Shown here one piece after another: positions 8,191-18,200 of a stretch of 64,000 nt of DNA. Under the pieces are notes generated by a model. It worked only from the letters and a program-made list of their open reading frames with translations. It was not told the origin of the DNA and did not search any database. Each line of letters opens with the position of its first letter. Positions within the stretch are counted from its first letter, which is position 1. The stretch lies in NCBI GenBank assembly GCA_934772525.1, contig CAKVMI010000001.1:248001-312000 (forward strand), read 5' to 3'. The translations under genes and the position numbers were made by a program. The DNA is from an uncultured Clostridia bacterium (lineage in GTDB: Bacteria; Bacillota; Clostridia; Christensenellales; UBA1242).

Positions 8191-8880
8191 ATGAACAACA
8201 GAGGTCAAAAATCTGACAATTCAAACAAACAAGAAAATGTAGGGGTGGTAACAACACAAAAGAAAGCAACTGCAAAAAGAAGAACATCTTCATCTAGAAA
8301 TAAGGTACAAGTTGTTTACGAAGTTCAAGCGTGCGAGTCTATTATGCAAAACAAAGATTTCTTAGCGGAAGTGGATAAAGTTGTTGAAAGTAACAAGCCA
8401 TTAAAAGAAATGATAGTCGATCGCCACTTTCTTGAAAGAGAGCATCCTATTAATATAGGAAAGTTCGCAGGACAAATCAAAGAGTTTGAAATTTTAACAA
8501 GAAGAGAAAACGATGTACTTACCGGGTTTTCACTATTTAAAAGGAATGTGAACGATGAGTGGAGCGTTTCGTGGATGGTTGTAACTAATGGTTTTAGAAA
8601 TGTAAAAAGAATGTATGAACTATTTAGTGCCACACTTGTTGCTGGACGAGGCTTTGGAGCCAAGGACTTAAAATTTGATTTGTATTTGCCAGAATGGAAG
8701 AGTGAGGACGACATTTACGACTTCTTTAGTAGGGGGTCAGGAAATAGGGTTTCAATGGTTACAAAGGATGCTATTTTTGTAAAAGTAAATGACTTTTCTT
8801 ATGGTTGTCCACAAAAGCCTATAATAGGTGGGCTAGATTTAGAGCCAAAACTTGACGAAAAGGACACTAAAAAACACTAA
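8191..8880 (+). CDS. unrecognised basic protein with possible Spo0A-type control
   Basis: 229 residues from ATG 8191. An in-frame ATG at 8173 exists, but GAGGAG (8175-8180) lies right after it and is the ribosome site for 8191 (10-base spacing), so the later start is preferred. The first 35 residues are polar and basic (QKKATAKRR, SSSRNK), probably disordered. Residues about 36-215 form a compact Lys/Phe-rich domain (FLEREHPINIGKFAGQIKEF, SVSWMVVTNGFRNVKRMYEL) that I cannot place in a family. There is no signal peptide or membrane segment, so it is cytoplasmic. The upstream pair of TTCGACA boxes suggests regulated, perhaps stationary-phase, expression. Confidence 0.82.
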   Translation: MNNRGQKSDNSNKQENVGVVTTQKKATAKRRTSSSRNKVQVVYEVQACESIMQNKDFLAEVDKVVESNKPLKEMIVDRHFLEREHPINIGKFAGQIKEFEILTRRENDVLTGFSLFKRNVNDEWSVSWMVVTNGFRNVKRMYELFSATLVAGRGFGAKDLKFDLYLPEWKSEDDIYDFFSRGSGNRVSMVTKDAIFVKVNDFSYGCPQKPIIGGLDLEPKLDEKDTKKH

Positions 8881-9378
8881 ACAACCCGAGTAAAGGCACT
8901 AAATAAAGAAGTGCAAAAACACCAAATAATGAGTGTAAAAACATTAAATAATGAGGATAGGTAGAGTTGGTTGGGCTAAAAACCCCGCTAAAATAACATA
9001 CAAAATGTATAGCGGTAGACAAAAAATAAAACTTAATATATGTAAAAAAGATTGCAAGAATATAGTTTGAACAAATTTTTATTAAAAAACAAAGTAAAAA
9101 AACAATTTTTATCTCCAAATTAAAATAACCCCGTAAATATTTACGAGGTTATTTTTTGATATAAACTTTTGGCGGTTAAACCAAAGGCAATTAATCAATT
9201 AAAATTTGTACCAATTTGTATGCAAGAGACGCCCGCTAGTTTACTAGTGAATGGTAGGTGAGGTACTAGCGGGGAAAAATTAATAGAAGTGTGTGATTAT
9301 TTGTTTTTTAGACCGATATAAGGTTTTGTAAAACTTTCCCGCATTTAGCATTGTGAATTAGTGTTGGATGAATTTAAT
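8881..9378. other. spacer between convergent genes
   Basis: No supported gene. The first 80 bases hold degenerate copies of an ACTAAATAA-GAAGTGCAAAAACAC-like motif. Hairpins: CCGCTA/TAGCGG at 8985-9015, the terminator at 9122-9157, and CCCGCTAGT/ACTAGCGGG (9232-9240 with 9265-9273). The last lacks a T run on either side. Confidence 0.6.
9122..9157. terminator. bidirectional intrinsic terminator
   Basis: AAAATAACCCCGTAAATATTTACGAGGTTATTTT folds into an almost perfect 16-bp stem, here described by its arms: AAAATAACC and GGTTATTTT outside, CGTAAA/TTTACG inside. It is followed by T on the plus strand and by T-rich sequence on the minus strand. It lies between convergent genes 8191-8880 and 9379-11589. 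Confidence 0.8.
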
Positions 9379-11589
9379 CTAATCTTGTGGGTTAGAGTTA
9401 GATGAATCTATATCGGGTGTGATAGAGTTGTTGGCACCAGCATTTTGTTTGGTATTATTTTGTTCGGCACTATTCTGGTTGGCATTAAAATTATTCTTTT
9501 TTGCGGTACTCATGTTTTGGGCTTTTGTACCAGCGCTTTTTGTGGTGGTTGAACCATTTGATGAATTTTTTATGTTAGTGCCGGTAGGGTTGGTTGAAGA
9601 ATTTATTGATGTGGTACCAACAGAATAATTAGATGACTGAGTTGAAGAATTTTTCTTTGTAAATGATTTGCGGAAGAATATTATTACTAATAGTAAAACT
9701 ATATTTATTGCAACTAGGACTATACCGACTATTTGTAATGGGGTTAGTTTATCCGTTTTTATATCCTCGGTTTTTAGGTAACCTACAAAAATTTGTCCGC
9801 CGTCATTTTGGTAAATGGCTTTGATAAATTGCTTACTGGCACTGATTTCTTCAAGGAGTTTTACTCTTGTATTATTAGTGATGTCCAAAGTTTCAAACTC
9901 TGCGATTTGCTCGTCAGAATAGGAGATTTTAGAGTCTGCAGAAGGTGATAGATACATTGTTGTATCTCTCTTTGTTCTGCCGTTGCACTTAACCTTTTTG
10001 GTGGCAATTTGGCTATTTGCCAAGCTTAATTGAGTATAACGAATGTATCCTGTGTTCCCACTAGGGGTCGTTACACAATAGAAGCTTTCATCTTGACTAT
10101 TTTTTACAATTTGTAAAACTACTTGAGTGACTTCAGTGTTGTTTGTTAGATTTTCTATAACAGTATTTTTAGAATCCGTCTTTGAAGATGGCAAACTAAA
10201 TAGTGGAGTATTGTTTGAACCCAATACTTTTGCTGGGGTAGAAACGGGGGTTTTTGAAAGAACTTTTACGTTGTTACCCTTTTTTAAATACAAATAGTGG
10301 TTTTGGTTTTCGGTTGAGTAAATGCAATAATAAAATCCTGCAAATTCGGGTTGGTCTTCTGCAATAATTGTTAAGCGGGTTCCAGCATTTAGGGTAAATA
10401 GTGGGTCTATTGCAAATGGGGTATTAAATAATTCTGCCGTACAATTAGCGTCTACTTCAATATACTTATGCGCAGAAATCCCTTGTATTTCGGGCGTTGG
10501 CGAAGTGTTTGCCAAAAATACTTCGGTGGTTTTTTGTGCTGGGTTTATACTAGATGTGCCATAAACAAAGATTACTTGGTTAGCGGGGTCGGTAAAGTAT
10601 ATCTTATCTTGCAGGAAAGTAAGCGAAGACAATTCAACTTTTTCGAAGAAAATTGTAGAATTACTTTTTACAGAATCGGATATATTAACCGTCTTTTTTA
10701 AACTTTCGTCGCTATTTGTAGCGTCTAATATAATGGTATTTGAAGCAGTTAGAAATGTGTATGTTCCGTTAGTTTCGGTACTTGCAATAATTGAACTAGC
10801 GTTTTCGCCCGAACTATAATAATAGTAAATGGCGGAACCTTCTTCGGTGGTTTCGGTTTTATAGTACGCACTTTCGCCACTTGGAGAAAGGGTTAATTTT
10901 ATGGTTGCAGAACGAATTATGGCGTCAGATTCATCAGTGTAAGATAAATAGATGTCGGTGCCAGAAACTAGCAAATTTGTCGCTTTAACATCGGTTCCAA
11001 ATTCGGTAGTGTATTGACTTGGGACGAATGATTGCTGGTTAGATGTTGCTGTTTCTCCAACATTTAAGACTTCTCGGTTTATAACGAGAGATGAGTCTAT
11101 TAAGTAAAGCGTGTAATAATAATCGGTTTTTGTGATGTCAAACATGGTAGGGTTTGGCATTTTTGCATTGATTGGTAAAAAATTGATTGAGGAATTTAAA
11201 ACTTGTAATTGGAAAATTTTATTTGAGTCGCCGTCTTTTGCTAAAACAAACATAGCGTCTTCAATTGCTTTAATTTGCAAAATCTCTTTTTCTTCGGTGG
11301 AAGTTGCAAGAGTCTTTTTGGTGGTGGTATCTATTTTGGATATAAGTTTGGTGTGCTTATCATATACAAATAGATTGGTGCCATCGGTTGCAATTAGTTG
11401 TGGGGTTTTAAGATAGGTTATGAGTCCTACGCTTTCAGGCGAAGTTGTGGCAAAGGTTAAATTACTTTTGTCACTTTTGAAAGTGGTAGACGAACCTAAA
11501 AAACCAATTATGGTAATTGCAAAAAGTGCAATTAGAGCAAGTGGTTTTAGCCAATTTTTTGTTCCTTTTTTATTATTTAGATTTTCCAT
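9379..11589 (-). CDS. two-pass membrane protein with SH3-like extracellular domains
   Basis: 736 residues; ribosome site AAGGAA about 11 bases before the ATG. Order: basic N-terminus, hydrophobic anchor (about 13-33), a long beta-rich part (about 40-360) with recurring strand patterns (LIATDGTNLFVYDKHTKLIS) that resembles a propeller, and three SH3-like segments (about 370-440, 450-523, 530-608; for example GFYYCIYS, GYIRYTQLS, GYLKTEDI). A second membrane segment follows (about 614-640), then an Asn/Ser/Thr-rich tail of about 95 residues. SH3-type domains in exported Firmicute proteins usually bind peptidoglycan. No catalytic motif was seen. The same plan recurs in 53868-55916, and the two genes flank the giant gene. 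It is probably a cell-envelope protein working with the giant protein (inference). Confidence 0.8.
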   Translation of the reverse strand: MENLNNKKGTKNWLKPLALIALFAITIIGFLGSSTTFKSDKSNLTFATTSPESVGLITYLKTPQLIATDGTNLFVYDKHTKLISKIDTTTKKTLATSTEEKEILQIKAIEDAMFVLAKDGDSNKIFQLQVLNSSINFLPINAKMPNPTMFDITKTDYYYTLYLIDSSLVINREVLNVGETATSNQQSFVPSQYTTEFGTDVKATNLLVSGTDIYLSYTDESDAIIRSATIKLTLSPSGESAYYKTETTEEGSAIYYYYSSGENASSIIASTETNGTYTFLTASNTIILDATNSDESLKKTVNISDSVKSNSTIFFEKVELSSLTFLQDKIYFTDPANQVIFVYGTSSINPAQKTTEVFLANTSPTPEIQGISAHKYIEVDANCTAELFNTPFAIDPLFTLNAGTRLTIIAEDQPEFAGFYYCIYSTENQNHYLYLKKGNNVKVLSKTPVSTPAKVLGSNNTPLFSLPSSKTDSKNTVIENLTNNTEVTQVVLQIVKNSQDESFYCVTTPSGNTGYIRYTQLSLANSQIATKKVKCNGRTKRDTTMYLSPSADSKISYSDEQIAEFETLDITNNTRVKLLEEISASKQFIKAIYQNDGGQIFVGYLKTEDIKTDKLTPLQIVGIVLVAINIVLLLVIIFFRKSFTKKNSSTQSSNYSVGTTSINSSTNPTGTNIKNSSNGSTTTKSAGTKAQNMSTAKKNNFNANQNSAEQNNTKQNAGANNSITPDIDSSNSNPQD

Positions 11590-11900
11590 TTTTGTTTTAT
11601 TTCCTTGTTTTATTTTTGTAAAAATTATTAATTATTTTACCCCTAAAAGTTAAACTAATAAATAAATCAATTAAGTAGTCGAGAGTGTGAGTTCTCCTTA
11701 AAATGGGGCAATTTTGACGTTAAAATGAACTAGTATAATTTTTTATAGTTTAGAAATAGTATTTTTTATTAATTTAACGCATAGTAAATTGTTTTTAAAA
11801 ATATTATAAAAATTAGTGATTTTTTTAAGTGTACAATTTTAAATTTTTTTAAAACTTAAAATTTTTAATTGGTTTAAATTTTTAGTATGGTTTTGGTTTA

Positions 11901-12002
11901 TACAAAGATTAGTAAAAGTAAAATTTTGCTTTTAATTTTTGCATTGTGATTAGTAAGTAGTGAAATTTGTTTTGTACAAAGATTAGTAAAAGTAGAATTT
12001 TG
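11901..12002. repeat. 28-bp direct repeat, two copies
   Basis: TACAAAGATTAGTAAAAGTA at 11901-11920 recurs identically at 11975-11994. The match continues to 11928 and 12002 with one mismatch. Confidence 0.85.
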
Positions 12003-12163
12003 TTAATGCAATAAAACTAGTGGGTGGGTAATTTAACTTTCTAGTTAAACTTAAATGACTGATAAATTTTAGCGATTTTTGAACTTAGTGATTTTCTGAA
12101 TTTACAATTTTGAACCTTGTACTTTTTACGACTTACAATTTTTTAGTGTAATTAATTTAGGGT

Positions 12164-12195
12164 GGAACTTGTGTAAGAAAACTTACACAAGTTTC
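12164..12195 (-). terminator. strong hairpin after the giant gene, weak T tract
   Basis: AACTTGTGTAAG (12166-12177) and CTTACACAAGTT (12182-12193) pair perfectly over 12 bp around an AAAA loop, extendable by GG/CC with a bulge. It lies 20 bases after the stop codon. On the minus strand the sequence after the stem is CCACCCTAAATT rather than a T run, so it may be an atypical terminator or a 3' stabiliser. Confidence 0.5.
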
Positions 12196-12212
12196 CGTTT
12201 TCCTAAATTTTT

Positions 12213-15200
12213 TTAAACGTAGTCTTTGTAGTCTCTTGGGTTAGAAGTTGTAGTTAATGTGGTTCTTGAAACTTGACCTGCAAAATGTAAATCATCTCGG
12301 TAGTAAGATTTCATTCCGTTAACTGTGAGCAATGTGGTTGCAAGAGTTAGTGGAAGAACTATTGTAGTAATCTTTACTAATGCAAGTGTTACTCGAAGAG
12401 TCATTACTGCAAACTTTAATACAACTGGAACAAAGTGGATAAATGTGCCCGCTGTAAGTGCTGCTAGTTTTGTAAGCCCCGATGTTGCGGTTGCAAGTAG
12501 TCCGCTACCAGCACCACCAGTTGCGATTGTTAACGCTACGGTTGTAACAACAATCACTATTGCACTTGCAACTATAAATAGTTTTGCTTTGGTTATTTTA
12601 TCTGAATCAGATTTTGTAATTAGTGTAACATCATTAATTACTAAACCAACTGACCTAATAATTGCTCTATTTGTATAAGTTTCTCCAGTAGACGATACCT
12701 TAACTGTAGTACTATCGTTACCTTCATCGGCATTTTTACCAACATTAATTACGTTGGTGAGCTTTGATATTCCGTTGTCGTTTGCAAATACGTTATCTTT
12801 AAATACCGAATCGGTGATTGCAATGTAAGATTTAACTTTTAGACTGTAGAAGTCAAAGTCTTCGGTTTCGGCATTAAATGAAGTTAGGTTGGTACGCAAG
12901 TTAATTGAATTTAAGATATTGATGTCACCAGTGCTTCGTGAAACGTAATTGGCACCCCTTGAATAAGCGTTTGCAAAGTATGGAGTGAAGTATCGATTTG
13001 CCTTATTAAAGGTATTTATAATTGCCATATCAGACTCGGTAAGTGCGGAGATACCGCCAGTCTTTTGATTGTCATCATATATTAGTGAAGCGTATTGTAA
13101 ATATTCGTCCATAGTGATTTTTGTAGACTGTGTAGAAATTTTTGTTTGAGTATACGTGTAATCACTTGTAACATTGTTTACAAAGTAGAAGCCGACTGGT
13201 GCATCATTAACTTTAATTTCGTAATCGTTCCAAGCAAGTTCTTCTAGGTTGTTGGTAGTTTTTTGGGTATCGGTTTTATCATTAACTGCATTATAAATGG
13301 AAGTACCAATCATCCCAAATGGACCACCAACGATATTGATTAGGGCTGTCTTGCCAGCCTTTTTCGATACATCTGCAAAAGTCGTTTCGTCTACTAGGTT
13401 TCCGCTCGACAGAAGGCTTCCTAATTGCACTTGTTCTTTTAAGTCTATATTTGTAATTATAAAGTCATTATAATTTGCATTTAAATCTAATTGTAAAAGT
13501 TCGTAAGCTGAAAGTACATAAGTTGTAAGGTAGGTTTGTAAGTTAAATTCATCGGTTATTTCAATGGAAGTAAACAATTGTTTTAATGAATTGAAGAAAC
13601 CATCATCTTTTGATTTTATATAATCATTTGCAAATGTACTGAAATAATCATACTTTTTGCCGTTATAGATGGTTGAACCTTTACACAACTCGTTGTAATG
13701 AGTTACAAACTCTTCACGGTTGGTTAGTTTTAGGTTGTTATCTAGTAACTTATTAAATGCAGTAGCATTTGCACTATTCATTAGGTAGTATAGTAATTGT
13801 TGTTCAGAAAGTGCCATTTCCATATTCATTGTAGTTTTGCGGTATCCGTTTTCATTAGTTTTAAACTGTGACAAATCTAAAATGGTATCCACACTCTTTA
13901 AACTATTTAGACTCTTTATTAGGTAAGATGACCTAACGGTTTCTTCATAAACTGGGAAGTCTTGATATGGGCCGTCTTTTGGAGCGGTGTAATCATATTG
14001 TACACCAAAGCCTACCTTTGTGTAAACTTTAAAGTTAAACTCTAAGTCATCAAGGTTTGTAGAATTGGTAATTTCGTTGTGGATATCGTTAGTATTGCAA
14101 ATTGTACCAATTAAATTGTTATTTATTATATCGTTGTATAGGTTGTATGGAGTTGTGTCTTTAATAACAAATGGGTAGGTTGTACATATTTTCGCTTCAT
14201 AGTTTATAGTTCCAAGTTGTAAGTCGTTATCATATATTGATAACTTATATAGTTTGCCATTCCAATAAATTTTGTCATTTTTTACACTAATACCAGAACC
14301 GTTACCTGATTGGTTAATCATAGTATTGGTTAGGTTATTATATTTAGTTTGATCACGAATAGGGTCATACTTAAATGGGTTATCAAGTTCACCACTAGTA
14401 AATTTTACTTGTGATACAACTGAGATGCCGTTTTCAGATTGATTGGTAACTACATCAAAATTAGAGAGTAGTAAGTTAAAGCCTTTTATAAAGTAGTCTT
14501 CAATACCTTTTAAACCCGTTCCAAATATACTACGATAAAGTTCTTGTTTTTCTCTTGTATCTTGATTACTTGATAGTTCGTCAATAAACAAGGTCTTTAA
14601 CTCTTTTTTGGCATCATCGTCTAAATACCTTAACTTATACACATATCTGCTTTCTGTTATTGAAATATCTACTATTGGCTCAGCAGGAGTATTTGGTGTG
14701 TACTCTGCAACAGATTTAACAAGGTCTATACAACTGAAGTTTATGCTTACTGGTGCACCGTATAAATCGGTGTACATAATTGCTTCTAGATTTGGCATAA
14801 ATTCGTCGTCTAGTATACTTTCAAGAGTTTTTAGATCAAACTTTAGGTAGCCGTCGTAACTTGTGATGTGGTCGGAACTTATACCTAAACTTAATAGTTT
14901 ATTAGGGTCGACAAATACGATTGTACCCGAAGTAAAGGTGTAATCATCAAATACAAGTCCGTATGCTAGGAATGCTGAAATTGCAACTTTGCGGTACTGT
15001 TCGCTTGTAGCCCCGTGTTTACTATAAGCGGAAATTAGGTCATATAGTACGGTATTATAGTAATTAGAGAAGTTATTTAGATAGTCTTGAACTGCAAGCA
15101 TTGAATTGTAACTTTCTATTGTAGTGATGATTGAGTCTGCGTATTTGCCGTCACTATAGTAAGTAGGGTTTGGCTTGAACTCGCCCGTTTTATTATAGAA

Positions 15201-18200
15201 TGCGTTTTCATCGAATTTCTTTTCGGTGTAGCGTTCTATTAATGCACATAGGTAATAGTAGTAATAAAGTTTTTCGCCATTTATACCGAAGGTATTTGAA
15301 CTAGAACCATTTGAAATGCTTGTAAGTAGGTCAGAGATGTAAGAATCTATTTCGTCTTCGGTAAGAACCTTAGTTGCTGAAGCGCCATAAACATTATATG
15401 TAACTTGCCAGTTGTCATTTAGTTTTGAAAGTTCGGTGACGATAATTGTAGAATTTTGTTTGGTCAAGTCTTTTTGAATTACTCTCTTTAGTGCGTTATT
15501 TATATTTGAGCTAGTATCTTCTAGTTCTCGCTTCATTATTTTGTTAATTCTTGAAGACAATCCAGTGTTTATAATAGTAACAATTTCGCTTGAACTAATT
15601 AAATCATTTTTTGCTTCATCAAATTTTTTAAAAGCTTCAACTAATTCGTTATCGTCTTTGATTACATCATTAAATTCTTGCAATTGATTTAGATAGTAGT
15701 TTGCACCCTTAAACTTGTAGATTGAGTAATTTGAGAATAGGTTAGATAGTTCGGTGGCAAGTTTGTTGTATTCATCAAAGTTACCATTTGACGCAAGCTC
15801 TATAAGCCTACTAATTAAGTCTTGGGTGTTTTGGTAACTAACACTGTTTTTATCATTTTCGTTTGATGGGGTATTTAGGTATCCAAGTGAAGTAGAACTT
15901 TCGCCCTCTGCATTAACATCTATTTCTAGTGCTATTGCTTTTAACTTAAATCCGACATCCAAGCGAACATTGTATGCAGGACTTGTAACGTTGCCGTATT
16001 CGTCTGGGAATATTTGGTTATTGAATGACTTGAAGTTACCATAAGTAAACTTGGTTGAGTCAATTTGCTCTAGTCCTGTTGGAGTGTTGTAGAATGCACG
16101 GAATATATTACTGTTTCGTTCTAGTCCGTTTACTGCACCCGTTGCACTTTGGTTTACATTTCCGTTCAACAATACTTGTATGCTTGGGAATCCGCTAGAA
16201 GGAGTTGCGGTAACCTTTACTTTAATTACAAATTGTGTTGAAGAACCTGTAAGCTTGCTTGTAATAGTAGAACTCTTAATGTTAATTAGTTTGTCGTCGG
16301 TTGTTTTGATTGGAACAACTTGAACGTTTTTGCTATTTGAAGAATTAATTTTGATACGGTCTTCGTTTAACTCTCCAGTTTGCTCGATTATGTATTCATT
16401 AATGTCAGATATAGAAGAGTTTAGAGTGTAATCATTAATTGCTTCGGCTTTTAGTTTTACTATTATGTAATTGCCGTCATTAAACCTTGTTTCATCGTTT
16501 GTTTTACAAAGAATTGTGTAAATAGAACGAGTAATCTCTTGGTTTGTATCGGCAAATGGGTGACGTCCAGATAGATTATAGTAAATATTCTTGCCGTCTG
16601 AAGAAAGTGCATATTGTTTTGATAGAAGTTTTCCAAATGCAATACCTTGAAGAATTGTATTACGTCTATAACTTGAAATCATTTCATAGTCATCATCGCC
16701 ATTTAGGTTTGGAGATTTGATATAACTATTGCCGTCCCAAATGTAATTTGAAGCGGTTTTTTGATTGATGAGACTGTTAAGCGTTGAACTATTGGTATTA
16801 CCAATTACAACTACATTTGAGTATTCATTTAGTAGTGCACCATTGGCGTTATAAATGTAACTCTTTAGTTGTTCTGGGCTAATGCCATCTGTTTCTTCAA
16901 AGGCAGTGCCTAGAAGTTTGTATAACTGAACCTTATTGCCAGAATCGCTATTAGTTGCGTAGTAGAAGCGGTTTCCGTTAGCGTCGATATCAAAACCTAC
17001 GTTTTCGTATCCGCCGTCTGCGGTTTCTTGCAAGGTGTCTTTATTGTAAGAAGTTTCTTCGTCAATTACATTTGAACTTGCGTCATAGGTTTCATCTGAC
17101 TCGTTTACATTAATATCCATTATGTAACTTGCGCCTCTAAAGTATGCATTTAATGTAATTCTGCCAGAAACGGTTGCGCTTAATGTGTTAAATGCCTTTT
17201 TGTCGGCGTGCATAAAGTGACCAGTTGTGTTCGTTCCCGTTGTTGCTACAATTACATTTGAGTAATCGGAGATTGTTTCGGTTTTGTGTACTGCAACTAG
17301 GTAGGTTTCTGGAACTTCGGTAATACCGATTTGAGTAGTAGTGAACTTGTACTCGGTTGCGGTATTTAGGAAGGTAAATACATTGTAGCCGTTTACTTTA
17401 AAGGTTGTAATTTGGAATGAGTAAACTAAACCCCTAATTACCATACTTCCGTAAATGCTTGAGTTTTTAATGTACATTGCGTATTTGAAGCCAAACTCGT
17501 TGTCTTCTGGTACTACATAGTAATTTAATGAATTTTCATTTACTAAGGTATTACCAATTTTTGTTTGTAGTTTTGCGAGTGTGTACTCGGTTGGGTTTAC
17601 TAGTGTTTGAATTAAGTTAAACAGGTCAGTCCTTGAAACTCCAGTTGGAAGAGTGATAGAAGACCTATCAATAGCGGTTGCAAGTGTTATAATTTCGGTT
17701 TCTAGTTCGGCGGTTTCGATACTCTTATGAGCAAGATATGGGGTAATGCCCTTGAAGTATTTTAAGAAATCGCCATTTGCTTCTACCAATTTACGAACGT
17801 TACCAATATAAGTTTCTTGAGCGATTGTAGGAACGGTGAATACCGTATTGTTGATAGCAGAGATGTAATCGCTTGCTCTAGTGTACTTATCGGTACCAGT
17901 TAGGATAACTAGGTTAGAAACTGGATTGTAGGTAAATGTTGGAGTAACAATGTTGCTTAAATTTTTACTTAACACTTTCTTAAATTCTGAAATCTCGTCA
18001 GTTGAACTGAATAGGTTAGATAGGTTAAACTCAGCGGTAGCACTAGCATCTTGGTATCTAACTGTAATTGTGCTTAGGTCGGTGTTGTCGTTTATAGCAT
18101 AACTTTCGGTGAAGAAGTAGGTCGCATTTTGAACATTTGTAGGAAGTGAATTTACTATATTTTCGGTAGAAGAATTAACTTCCGCTTCGCTTAGACCTAA

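Larger units (their letters stand above)
11590..12212. other. AT-rich spacer between 9379 and the giant gene
   Basis: No supported gene. It includes the leader of 9379-11589, with no convincing -35/-10 pair (TATACT on the minus strand near 11730 has a poor -35). It also holds a 28-bp direct repeat and, next to the giant gene stop, a strong hairpin at 12164-12195. Confidence 0.5.

Noticed and set aside
8867..9118. 83-codon hydrophobic minus-strand ORF
   Set aside because: TTG start without ribosome site, overlaps the end of 8191-8880, and begins beside the terminator hairpin.
9231..9273. CCCGCTAGT/ACTAGCGGG hairpin as a terminator
   Set aside because: No T tract on either strand; the nearby hairpin at 9122-9157 is far better.
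11660..11760. AAGGAG on the minus strand near 11700 as a small gene before 9379-11589
   Set aside because: No start codon at proper distance and no open frame of useful length.
12325..12678. Plus-strand ORFs antisense to the giant gene
   Set aside because: All are short, lack ribosome sites and are explained by the biased composition of the giant gene.
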